Source: JACPUX01 sp964517465
GTDB lineage: Bacteria > Pseudomonadota > Gammaproteobacteria > Burkholderiales > Casimicrobiaceae
DNA: 64,000 nucleotides
Direction of reading: 5' to 3'
Assembly (NCBI GenBank): GCA_964517465.1
Contig: CAZFEK010000017.1
Location: forward strand, 1-64,000
Made by a program: the position numbers and the translations under genes. Below, one piece after another: positions 35,955-42,811 of the stretch; the stretch's first letter is position 1, and each line of letters begins with the position of its first letter. The notes beneath the pieces are model-generated. The model made no database searches, was not told the origin of the DNA, and saw only the letters and a program-made list of their open reading frames with translations.

Positions 35955-36430
35955 ATTTGCCTTTCGATGCGGTGATCGCCGCGCCTTTCGGCATGCTGGG
36001 GTTGGCACGCGAAGGGGATGCGCTGTCTCGGCTCGAATTCCTTCCGGCTGATGCCGCGGCGCGCGCGCCGCGCGACGCGGTTTGCCGAGAAGCGCAGGCG
36101 CAGCTGCAAGCCTACTTTGGCAACGCGCGGTTTCAATTCACGCTGCCGCTGGCGGTGCATGGCACGGCGTTTCAGAAGCGGGTTTGGGAATTGATGTGCG
36201 CCATTCCGGCCGGGCAGGTGAGAACTTACGGAGAGGCCGCAAGCGAGCTCGCCAGCGCCGCGAGGGCGGTGGGTGGCGCTTGCGGCGCCAATCCCCTGGC
36301 GATGGTGATTCCTTGCCACCGGATCGTCGGTGCGCATGGATTGGGCGGCTTCATGGGAAATATCCATGACCAAACGCTAGTGATCAAGCGATGGCTGCTG
36401 CGGCACGAGGGTTACACCGGCGCGAATTGA
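35951..36430 (+). CDS. ogt: Methylated-DNA--protein-cysteine methyltransferase
   Basis: A 159-residue suicide DNA-repair protein that moves the alkyl group from O6-alkylguanine to its own cysteine. The active-site motif I-P-C-H-R-I is intact, followed by GAHGLGGFMG. The helix-turn-helix region RVWELMCAIPAGQVRTYGEAA precedes it. The start is GTG, overlapping the argD stop (GTGA). The 3' end overlaps the most upstream xerD start by 40 bp. Confidence 0.93.
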   Translation: MNLPFDAVIAAPFGMLGLAREGDALSRLEFLPADAAARAPRDAVCREAQAQLQAYFGNARFQFTLPLAVHGTAFQKRVWELMCAIPAGQVRTYGEAASELASAARAVGGACGANPLAMVIPCHRIVGAHGLGGFMGNIHDQTLVIKRWLLRHEGYTGAN

Positions 36431-37329
36431 ATCCGGCGACTGCTGCGGCCATCGATGCCTTTTGTGATCAGGTATGGCTGCAGGATGGCTTGTCGGTCAA
36501 CACGCTGGCGAGTTACCGGCGCGACCTCGAAGCCTGGGCGGCTTGGCTGGCGCGCAGCGGCGGGTCGCTCGAAGCCGCCGGCCGCGCGGATATCGAGGCT
36601 TTTCTGGCCGAGCAGTTTGCCGCGAAGGCCCGCGTAAGTTCCATCAACCGCCGGCTCTCCAGCCTGCGCCGCTATTACGGCTTGTTGGTGCAGCAAGGAC
36701 GCCTGGCGGCGGATCCGACACTTCGCGTGCGTTCGCCCAAACTGCCGCGACGATTGCCGAAAAACCTCTCCGAGCGACAAGTGGAAAGTCTGATTGCGGC
36801 TCCCGACACCGAAGACGCTTTGGGCCTGCGCGACCGCGCCATGCTGGAGACCCTGTACGCCACCGGCTTGCGCGTGAGCGAACTGGTCGGTCTCAAACTG
36901 GCGCAACTCGGGCTGGATGCCGGGGTGCTTCGGGTGCTGGGCAAGGGCTCGAAGGAGCGCCTGGTGCCACTGGGAGAAGAGGCACTTTTCTGGCTCAGGC
37001 GCTATCTTGCCGAGATTCGCCCCGGGCTTGCGGGTGATGGCAAAGCGAGCGACGCCGTGTTTCTTACCGCGCGACGGCAAGCGATGTCGCGCCAGGCGTT
37101 TTGGCAGTTGGTGAAACGTCATGCGCAAGGCGCAGGCATCGAGCCCGGTATGCTTTCACCACACACCCTGCGCCATGCCTTTGCAACCCACCTCTTGAAT
37201 CACGGCGCGGATTTGCGCGTGGTGCAAATGCTGCTCGGGCATGCCGATATCAGCACCACCCAAATCTACACCCACGTGGCGCGCGAGCGCCTGAAATCGC
37301 TGCATCAACAACACCATCCCCGGGGCTGA
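36391..37329 (+). CDS. xerD: Site-specific tyrosine recombinase XerD
   Basis: A 312-residue tyrosine recombinase that, with XerC, resolves chromosome dimers at dif. The N-terminal SAM-like domain (DQVWLQDGLSVNTLASYRRDL) precedes the catalytic domain. The catalytic set is complete: Arg in TGLRVSELVGL, Lys in GKGSKERLVPL, H-x-x-R in SPHTLRHAFATHLL, His in LLGHADISTTQ and the nucleophilic Tyr in IYTHV. The start may be ATG 36391 (inside ogt) or TTG 36427, where the initiator overlaps the ogt stop; I give the longer form. XerD rather than XerC is judged from the wording. Confidence 0.92.
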   Translation: MAAAARGLHRRELNPATAAAIDAFCDQVWLQDGLSVNTLASYRRDLEAWAAWLARSGGSLEAAGRADIEAFLAEQFAAKARVSSINRRLSSLRRYYGLLVQQGRLAADPTLRVRSPKLPRRLPKNLSERQVESLIAAPDTEDALGLRDRAMLETLYATGLRVSELVGLKLAQLGLDAGVLRVLGKGSKERLVPLGEEALFWLRRYLAEIRPGLAGDGKASDAVFLTARRQAMSRQAFWQLVKRHAQGAGIEPGMLSPHTLRHAFATHLLNHGADLRVVQMLLGHADISTTQIYTHVARERLKSLHQQHHPRG

Positions 37330-37344
37330 TTCAGGACCGATCCG

Positions 37345-37893
37345 ATGAGCCAGGCGAAAACTCCCGTCACCTCCGCGGTGCGCATGCTGCGCGAGCACCA
37401 GGTCGAGTTCACCCATCATCTCTACGGCTACGAAGAAAAAGGGGGGACAGCTGTTTCAGCGCGCGAGTTGGGCGTCGATGAGCACGCGGTCATCAAGACC
37501 CTGGTGATGGAGAATGAGCGCAAGGAACCGCTGGTGGTGCTGATGCATGGTGACCGCGAGGTTTCGACCAAGGCGCTCGCCCGCTTGCTCGGGGTCAAGA
37601 GCATACAACCTTGCTCACCCGCCGTCGCGGATCGTCACTCGGGCTATCAAGTTGGCGGCACCAGCCCCTTCGGCCTGCGCCGCAGCATGCCGATCTATAT
37701 GGAATCCACCATAAGCGCCTTGCCTTACCTCTATATCAACGGCGGCAAGCGGGGTTACCTCGTGGGCATGAAGCCCGAGGACCTCGTCCGAGTGTTGAAG
37801 CCCGTGGCCGTCGCTGCGGCGGCTGGTGACCACGGGTCGAGCGCAAACCCCGCCATGGATGGCGGGCAGAGCGAGGCAAACCCTCAGTCCTGA
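37345..37893 (+). CDS. ybaK: Cys-tRNA(Pro)/Cys-tRNA(Cys) deacylase YbaK/EbsC
   Basis: A 182-residue trans-editing protein that hydrolyses mischarged Cys-tRNA(Pro). The family segments are AVRMLREHQVEFTHHLY, the catalytic-loop Lys region ELGVDEHAVIKTLVM, GGTSPFGLRRSMPIYME, and LPYLYINGGKRGYLVGMKPEDLVRVL. The C-terminal ~25 residues (after VLKPVAVA) are a low-complexity tail beyond the usual length of about 158. It follows xerD by 15 bp and probably shares its transcript. Confidence 0.9.
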   Translation: MSQAKTPVTSAVRMLREHQVEFTHHLYGYEEKGGTAVSARELGVDEHAVIKTLVMENERKEPLVVLMHGDREVSTKALARLLGVKSIQPCSPAVADRHSGYQVGGTSPFGLRRSMPIYMESTISALPYLYINGGKRGYLVGMKPEDLVRVLKPVAVAAAAGDHGSSANPAMDGGQSEANPQS

Positions 37894-37953
37894 GGGGCCA
37901 GCTTCCTTGCTCGCGGGCAGCGAGGAGGCCCTGCATTCACGCGGGGGCGACAC

Positions 37954-37977
37954 AAAAATCGCCGGTTTTGGCCGGCG
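37954..37977 (-). terminator. Intrinsic terminator after folB
   Basis: On the minus strand CGCCGG, a 6-nt loop, CCGGCG, then A and five T. It begins 9 bp after the folB stop at 37986. The stem is 6 bp and all G-C. Confidence 0.75.
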
Positions 37978-37985
37978 CGGTCGGC

Positions 37986-38342
37986 TCAGGGCTGCGCGCC
38001 GCGTTCGATGCAAACCCCCAGCTGGCGTACCTCGGGCAGCGGCGAGACCTTGGCGACACTCACCTTCACTTTCGGAGCACCGAATTCGTCGAGCACAAGG
38101 TCGGCGATGGCCTGCGCCAAGCGCTCCAGCAAGTGGTAGGGATGATCATTCAGGAGTGCCCGGATGCGATGGACCACGGCAGCGTAATCGAGCGCGTCGT
38201 CCAAAGTATCGGTTTGGCAGGGCTTAGCCGAGGGCAATTGGATTTCCAGATTGAGCACCAAAGTCTGGGGCACTTGGCGCTCCCAGGGATAAACCCCAAT
38301 TTTGCTCGGGAGCTTGAGATCAGTGATGAAGATGACATCCAT
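37986..38342 (-). CDS. folB: Dihydroneopterin aldolase
   Basis: A 118-residue tunnelling-fold enzyme of folate synthesis that splits dihydroneopterin into 6-hydroxymethyl-dihydropterin and glycolaldehyde. The N-terminus IFITDLKLPSKIGVYPWERQVPQ is characteristic, with the conserved G-V-Y-x-x-E motif. DDALDYAAVVHRI and LLERLAQAIADLVL follow, and the Lys of VKVSVAKVSPLP lies near the end. It is divergent from plsY, with 68 bp between the starts, and stands alone. Confidence 0.93.
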   Translation of the reverse strand: MDVIFITDLKLPSKIGVYPWERQVPQTLVLNLEIQLPSAKPCQTDTLDDALDYAAVVHRIRALLNDHPYHLLERLAQAIADLVLDEFGAPKVKVSVAKVSPLPEVRQLGVCIERGAQP

Positions 38343-38410
38343 GGGCGAGGGCGTAAGCGCGGCAAGCTGCTAGAATCCGAGCCACATTCTACCTCTGGCG
38401 TGACCTATAC

Positions 38411-39007
38411 ATGGCTGATCTGGCCGCGATTGTTTTGTCCTATCTCCTGGGCTCGGTTTCTTTTGCCGTGATCGTCAGCACGCTCATGGGTCTGCCCGAT
38501 CCCCACAGTTACGGCTCGAAAAACCCTGGCGCCACCAACGTGTTGCGAACCGGAAACAAGCTTGCGGCGGCATTGACTTTGTTGGGCGATGGACTCAAAG
38601 GTTTTGTCGCCGTCTGGATGCTGCGTCAGTTCGGGCCGGCTTGGGGGCTTGCCGAATGGACCACCGCCGCGGCTGCTTTGGCGGTCTTCGTGGGGCATCT
38701 TTACCCGGTATTTCACGGGTTTTCCGGTGGCAAGGGCGTGGCGACGGCGGCGGGCGTTTTACTGGCCCTGGATTGGCGACTGGGAGCGGCGGTGCTGGGC
38801 GTCTGGCTGGTGATTGCGCTGGGGCTTCGCATTTCATCGCTAGCCGCCCTGATCGCCGCTCTGGCTGCACCTGCGCTGGGCTTCTGGCTATGGGGTGCAA
38901 GGCCGGAAAGTTACGCGCTGGTGCCGCTTTCGGCCCTTTTGATCTGGCGCCACCGGGGTAATCTTCAGCGGTTGATGTCTGGAGAGGAATCCAAGATCGG
39001 ACGCTGA
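38411..39007 (+). CDS. plsY: Glycerol-3-phosphate acyltransferase PlsY
   Basis: A 198-residue polytopic inner-membrane protein that acylates glycerol-3-phosphate from acyl-phosphate, the first step of phospholipid synthesis. The three conserved loops are present: SYLLGSVSFAVI, GSKNPGATNVLRTGNK, and PVFHGFSGGKGVATAAG. About five to seven hydrophobic helices. Its last 43 bp overlap the end of tsaD on the other strand, so the two genes are tail-to-tail. Confidence 0.95.
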   Translation: MADLAAIVLSYLLGSVSFAVIVSTLMGLPDPHSYGSKNPGATNVLRTGNKLAAALTLLGDGLKGFVAVWMLRQFGPAWGLAEWTTAAAALAVFVGHLYPVFHGFSGGKGVATAAGVLLALDWRLGAAVLGVWLVIALGLRISSLAALIAALAAPALGFWLWGARPESYALVPLSALLIWRHRGNLQRLMSGEESKIGR

Positions 39008-40014
39008 GGTTTCAAGTCGGCCAGCGGCCAGCGTGGCCGAACCGAAAAGACATAGTCCCGCCGGCCTTCTTGGGCCAGGCGCATGGCCCCTGCCAAAGCG
39101 ATCATCGCGCCGTTGTCGGTGCAAAACGCCAAGGGGGGGTAATACACTTCGAAGCCCTGGCTCCGGCCGGCCTGATTCAAGGCGGCTCGCAGCGCGCGAT
39201 TGGCCCCCACGCCGCCGGCGACGACCAGCCGCTTCGCCCCGGTCAGGTCCATGGCTGCCGCGGCTTTGCCTGCCAATACGTCGACCACCGCAGCCTGAAA
39301 CGCCAGGGCGATATCTGCCTTGCCCTGCGCGTCCAGCTTTTCTTTGCGCGCCAAACTGAGCACTGCAGTCTTGAGGCCGCTGAAACTGAAATCGAGGTCG
39401 CCGCTCTTGAGCATGGGGCGAGGGAGCTTGTGCCTTCCTGGCGTTCCGCTTTCGGCCAGGGCGGCCAGGGCGGGGCCGCCGGGATAGGGCAAACCCAAAA
39501 GCTTGGCGGTTTTGTCGAAGGCCTCGCCGGCCGCGTCGTCCACCGTTTCACCCAGGAGTTGATAGTCGCCCACACCCGAGACATCCATCAATTGCGTATG
39601 CCCGCCAGAGACCAGCAGAGCAACAAAGGGGAAGTTCGGCGCCGGTGTGGCCAGCAAGGGCGACAAGAGATGGCCCTCCAAATGATGCACACCCAGTACC
39701 GGCCGCTCGAGCGCATAACCCAAACCGTGGGCGACGCTCGCCCCCACCAGCAGTGCGCCGGCGAGGCCTGGACCTTCGGTGTAGGCGATGCCGTCTAGGT
39801 CGGCGGCGCGGCATCCGGCGGCGAGGAAGGTCTCCTCAAGCAGCGGAACCAGGCGCCGAAGGTGGTCGCGTGAGGCCAATTCCGGCACTACGCCGCCATA
39901 AGCCTGATGCAAGGCGACTTGGCTAAAGAGGCGGTGCGCGAGCAGCCCGCGGGAAGAATCGTAAAGCGCGACGCCGGTTTCGTCGCAAGAGGTTTCTAGG
40001 CCAAGCACCAGCAT
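38965..40014 (-). CDS. tsaD: tRNA N6-threonylcarbamoyladenosine synthase catalytic subunit TsaD
   Basis: A 349-residue ASKHA protein that installs threonylcarbamoyl on A37 of ANN-decoding tRNAs. The start MLVLGLETSCDETGVALYD is diagnostic. The metal-binding site is in VHHLEGHLLSPLL, with LVSGGHTQL and AGGVGANRALRA also present. The ATG at 40014 is chosen because it gives this N-terminus; the frame is open 28 codons further upstream, over the divergent rpsU promoter region. The tsaD/rpsU divergent arrangement is the same as in E. coli. Confidence 0.96.
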   Translation of the reverse strand: MLVLGLETSCDETGVALYDSSRGLLAHRLFSQVALHQAYGGVVPELASRDHLRRLVPLLEETFLAAGCRAADLDGIAYTEGPGLAGALLVGASVAHGLGYALERPVLGVHHLEGHLLSPLLATPAPNFPFVALLVSGGHTQLMDVSGVGDYQLLGETVDDAAGEAFDKTAKLLGLPYPGGPALAALAESGTPGRHKLPRPMLKSGDLDFSFSGLKTAVLSLARKEKLDAQGKADIALAFQAAVVDVLAGKAAAAMDLTGAKRLVVAGGVGANRALRAALNQAGRSQGFEVYYPPLAFCTDNGAMIALAGAMRLAQEGRRDYVFSVRPRWPLADLKPQRPILDSSPDINR

Positions 40015-40057
40015 GGGGGGATTATATCTCGCCGGCGGGATAGGCATGGAGACAGAC

Positions 40058-40086
40058 TTGCGGGCATCTGCTTTCCCGGCTAAAAT
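40058..40086 (+). promoter_or_regulatory. Sigma-70 promoter of the rpsU-yqeY-dnaG-rpoD unit
   Basis: TTGCGG (40058-40063) and TAAAAT (40081-40086) with exactly 17 bp between them. The predicted start near 40093 gives a ~50-nt leader before rpsU. In that leader CCGTC and GACGG can pair around a short loop. Confidence 0.75.
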
Positions 40087-40143
40087 GCACGATTCCAATT
40101 TTTCCGTCCTGCCGACGACGGTCCGAGAAAGGGATGTTCAGCA

Positions 40144-40356
40144 ATGCCTAGTGTTCGCGTTCGTGAGAATGAGCCCTTCGAAGTGGCGATGCGCCGCTTC
40201 AAGCGCACTATCGAAAAAACCGGCCTCCTGACCGAGCTTCGCGCCCGCGAGTTCTACGAGAAGCCCACCTCTGAGCGCAAGCGCAAGCTCGCTGCTGCCG
40301 TCAAGCGCCACTACAAGCGTTTGCGCAGCCAGATGCTGCCTCCCAAGCTGTATTGA
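40144..40356 (+). CDS. rpsU: 30S ribosomal protein S21
   Basis: A 70-residue basic ribosomal protein. The sequence PSVRVRENEPFEVAMRRFKR at the start and the Arg/Lys-rich C-terminus ending LPPKLY match bS21 from end to end. First gene of the macromolecular-synthesis operon (rpsU, here with yqeY inserted, then dnaG and rpoD), which links ribosome, replication and transcription initiation. The promoter is at 40058-40086. Confidence 0.98.
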   Translation: MPSVRVRENEPFEVAMRRFKRTIEKTGLLTELRAREFYEKPTSERKRKLAAAVKRHYKRLRSQMLPPKLY

Positions 40357-40416
40357 TCGCCTTCAATCTTCCCCGGGTTTTCGGCACCGGGGCTGATCCC
40401 GATTTCCCCCGCTAAC

Positions 40417-40863
40417 ATGTCCCTCAAAGACCAGATCACCGAGGACATGAAGGCCGCCATGCGCGCCAAGGAAAGCGCGCGCCTGGGTGCGATCCGACTG
40501 CTGCTGGCAGCGCTGAAGCAGCGCGAAGTCGATGAACGCATCACCCTGACCGACGCGGACATCGTCGCCATCATCGACAAGATGATCAAACAGCGGCGGG
40601 ATTCCATCGCCCAGTTCGAAGCCGGCAACCGGCCCGACTTGGCCGCTGCCGAACGCTTCGAGATCGAGGTATTGCAAGCCTATATGCCCCAGGCGCTGAG
40701 CCCGGAAGAAGTCGCCGCGGCGATCGACCGCGCCATCGCCGAATCTGGCGCGCAGGGCATGGCCGGCATGGGCAAAGTGATGGCCATTCTGAAACCGAAG
40801 TTGGCCGGCCGCGCGGATCTTACCCAAGTTAGCGCGCTGGTAAAAACCAAACTGGTCGGCTGA
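40417..40863 (+). CDS. yqeY: GatB/YqeY domain protein
   Basis: A 148-residue helical protein of the YqeY family, which resembles the tail domain of GatB and may act on tRNA. Landmarks are SLKDQITEDMKAAMRAKESARLGAIRLLLAALKQ (positions 1-35), RRDSIAQFEAGNRPDLAAAE, the YMPQALSPEEV turn and QGMAGMGKVMAILKPKLAGRAD. It lies between rpsU and dnaG, a position seen in many betaproteobacteria. The gap to rpsU is 60 bp. Confidence 0.93.
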   Translation: MSLKDQITEDMKAAMRAKESARLGAIRLLLAALKQREVDERITLTDADIVAIIDKMIKQRRDSIAQFEAGNRPDLAAAERFEIEVLQAYMPQALSPEEVAAAIDRAIAESGAQGMAGMGKVMAILKPKLAGRADLTQVSALVKTKLVG

Positions 40864-40875
40864 GTCGCCGATTCC

Positions 40876-40893
40876 GGGCCAAGGCAACGGCCC
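40876..40893. repeat. Short palindromic intergenic element, copy 2
   Basis: GGGCCAAGGCAACGGCCC, one base different from the element at 6745-6762. It lies 12 bp after the yqeY stop, and a T5 run follows at 40902-40906. It might therefore act as a weak terminator or processing site between yqeY and dnaG. Confidence 0.4.
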
Positions 40894-40932
40894 AGCGATC
40901 CTTTTTGGTTCCGGCTGGCCCGGCTTAGGGAC

Positions 40933-40938
40933 TATAAT
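40933..40938 (+). promoter_or_regulatory. -10 hexamer upstream of dnaG
   Basis: A perfect TATAAT, 58 bp before the dnaG ATG at 40997. No good -35 lies at 16-18 bp; TTGGTT at 40905 is too far. An internal promoter for dnaG-rpoD is possible. The hexamer overlaps an in-frame ATG at 40937, which argues against that ATG as the gene start. Confidence 0.45.
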
Positions 40939-40996
40939 GGGCCATGCCGGCGCCTCGAAAAAATCCTTCTCGGCGCCTCGGTATTGCGCCAGCAGC

Positions 40997-42748
40997 ATGA
41001 TTCCGGACGATTTCATCCAGGACCTCTTGGCGCGCATCGACATCGTCGATGTGGTCGAGCGTCATGTGCCTCTGCGCAAAGCGGGGGCAAACTATGTCGC
41101 CTGCTGCCCCTTCCATCAGGAAAAGACTCCTAGCTTCACCGTCAGTCCCACCAAGCAGTTCTACCATTGCTTTGGCTGCGGCGCGCATGGCACGGCGATC
41201 GGTTTTCTCATGGCGCATGGCGGTCAATCCTTCGTCGAGGCGGTGGAGGATTTGGCGGGGCGAGCTGGGCTCAGAGTCCCCCAGGCGGCGGGAAAGTCTA
41301 GCGAGGGGGGCGTGGGGGGCGGCCCTGATCTTCGCCAAACGCTCGCCGCGGCGGCGAAGTTTTATAAGGTCAAGCTCAAGGAATCGCCGCGAGCGATAGA
41401 CTATTTGCGGGGCCGCGGTCTGAGCGGTGAAGTGGCGGCTCGCTTCGGCATCGGCTATGCCCCTGCAGGCTGGCAGCCGTTGGCAGGAGCTTTTTCCGAT
41501 TATCAAGATCCTGCCCTGGAAGCCTCGGGGCTGGTGATCGTCGGTGATATGGGCAAGCGCTACGATCGTTTTCGTGACCGCATCATGTTTCCCATCCTGG
41601 ACCAGCGGGGCGAGGTCATCGGCTTTGGCGGGCGGGTGCTGGACCAGGGCGAGCCCAAGTACCTCAATTCACCCGAGACGGCGGTCTTTTCAAAAGGCAG
41701 AGAACTTTACGGGCTGACCCAGGCGCGTCAATCCATCCGCGAATCGGGCCGCATTCTGGTGGTCGAAGGTTATATGGATGTGGTTGCCCTGGCGCAATTC
41801 GGCGTGGGTTATGCCGTTGCGACCCTGGGGACTTCGACTACACCAGTGCACGCCCAAAAGCTCTTTCGCCAGGCCGATCACGTCATCTATTGTTTCGACG
41901 GGGACAACGCTGGGCGGAAAGCGGCCTGGCGAGCCCTGGAGAACACCCTCCCCGGCCTGGTCGACGGGAAAAACGTCGCTTTTCTGTTTCTCCCCGAGGG
42001 GGAGGATCCCGACACCTTTGTCCGAGCGCAGGGTGCGCAGGCCTTCGAGCAGCTGCTTGGTACCAAGAGCCTGCCGCTGTCCGACTATTTTTTGCAAGAA
42101 ATGGCCGGCCGTTATCCGCCGGTCAGCGCCGAGGGGCGCGCCGCCTTGATCAAGGCGGCAGAGCCGTATTTGGCGCAAATGGCGGCGCCAGTGCTGGCGA
42201 GCCTGGTGCGCAAGCGCTTGCTCGAGTTAGCGGGTCTGGGCGCCGAAGACGCCCCCTTTTTGCTGCCTGCGGCTGGACGCGGAGCCCGCCGCGAAGTTGC
42301 GCCGACCCGACCGCGCGCCCGAGTCAGTCTGGAAATGTCCTTGGTGAAGTGCCTCTTGGTTAGGCCGGAATTGATCGAGAACTGTCCTCTGCCCCCTCCA
42401 GCTGACCCGGCACCCGAGGCACAGGCTTTGGCGAGAGTGATGTTGGTCCTGCGCCAACTCCAGCCGGCCAAACCCACCACCGCCGCGCTGCTGCAGGGCT
42501 TGGGAGAGGGGGCCGGACAGGCCGTGCTGGAGAGGGCTCTGGGCCTGATCCAAGAAGAAGAACTGGCGGAAGAGGCGATCGAGGTGGAATTTCGCAGCAG
42601 TGTGGAGCGGTACCAGGAACTCGACGAAGAGGCGCAAGTCGCAGCTTTGTTAAAGGGGCGAAGCCTCAGCTCATTGACCGCGGAAGAGCAGGCGCGGGTA
42701 CGGGCTCACCTCGCCCGCCAGGTAGGTCAAGGGGCCGGGGAAGAGTAG
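40997..42748 (+). CDS. dnaG: DNA primase
   Basis: A 583-residue primase that makes RNA primers for replication. The N-terminal CHC2 zinc finger reads CCPFHQEKTPSF and HCFGCGAHG. The central TOPRIM domain has LVVEGYMDVVALAQFGV and CFDGDNAGRKAAWRALEN. The C-terminal DnaB-binding helicase-interaction domain is about 150 residues, more divergent and Ala/Glu-rich. ATG at 40997 (MIPDDFIQDLLARIDIVDVV) is the family N-terminus; an ATG 60 bp upstream lies within a -10 hexamer. It lies 63 bp before rpoD. Confidence 0.96.
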   Translation: MIPDDFIQDLLARIDIVDVVERHVPLRKAGANYVACCPFHQEKTPSFTVSPTKQFYHCFGCGAHGTAIGFLMAHGGQSFVEAVEDLAGRAGLRVPQAAGKSSEGGVGGGPDLRQTLAAAAKFYKVKLKESPRAIDYLRGRGLSGEVAARFGIGYAPAGWQPLAGAFSDYQDPALEASGLVIVGDMGKRYDRFRDRIMFPILDQRGEVIGFGGRVLDQGEPKYLNSPETAVFSKGRELYGLTQARQSIRESGRILVVEGYMDVVALAQFGVGYAVATLGTSTTPVHAQKLFRQADHVIYCFDGDNAGRKAAWRALENTLPGLVDGKNVAFLFLPEGEDPDTFVRAQGAQAFEQLLGTKSLPLSDYFLQEMAGRYPPVSAEGRAALIKAAEPYLAQMAAPVLASLVRKRLLELAGLGAEDAPFLLPAAGRGARREVAPTRPRARVSLEMSLVKCLLVRPELIENCPLPPPADPAPEAQALARVMLVLRQLQPAKPTTAALLQGLGEGAGQAVLERALGLIQEEELAEEAIEVEFRSSVERYQELDEEAQVAALLKGRSLSSLTAEEQARVRAHLARQVGQGAGEE

Positions 42749-42811
42749 CTCCGCTATGCTATACTGCAAAGTTTACCGCAACATTCCAAACCCTTCTCGG
42801 TGGGACAGATC

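Noticed and set aside
40937..40996. Upstream ATG for dnaG
   Set aside because: The ATG overlaps a TATAAT hexamer and adds 20 residues unlike any primase.
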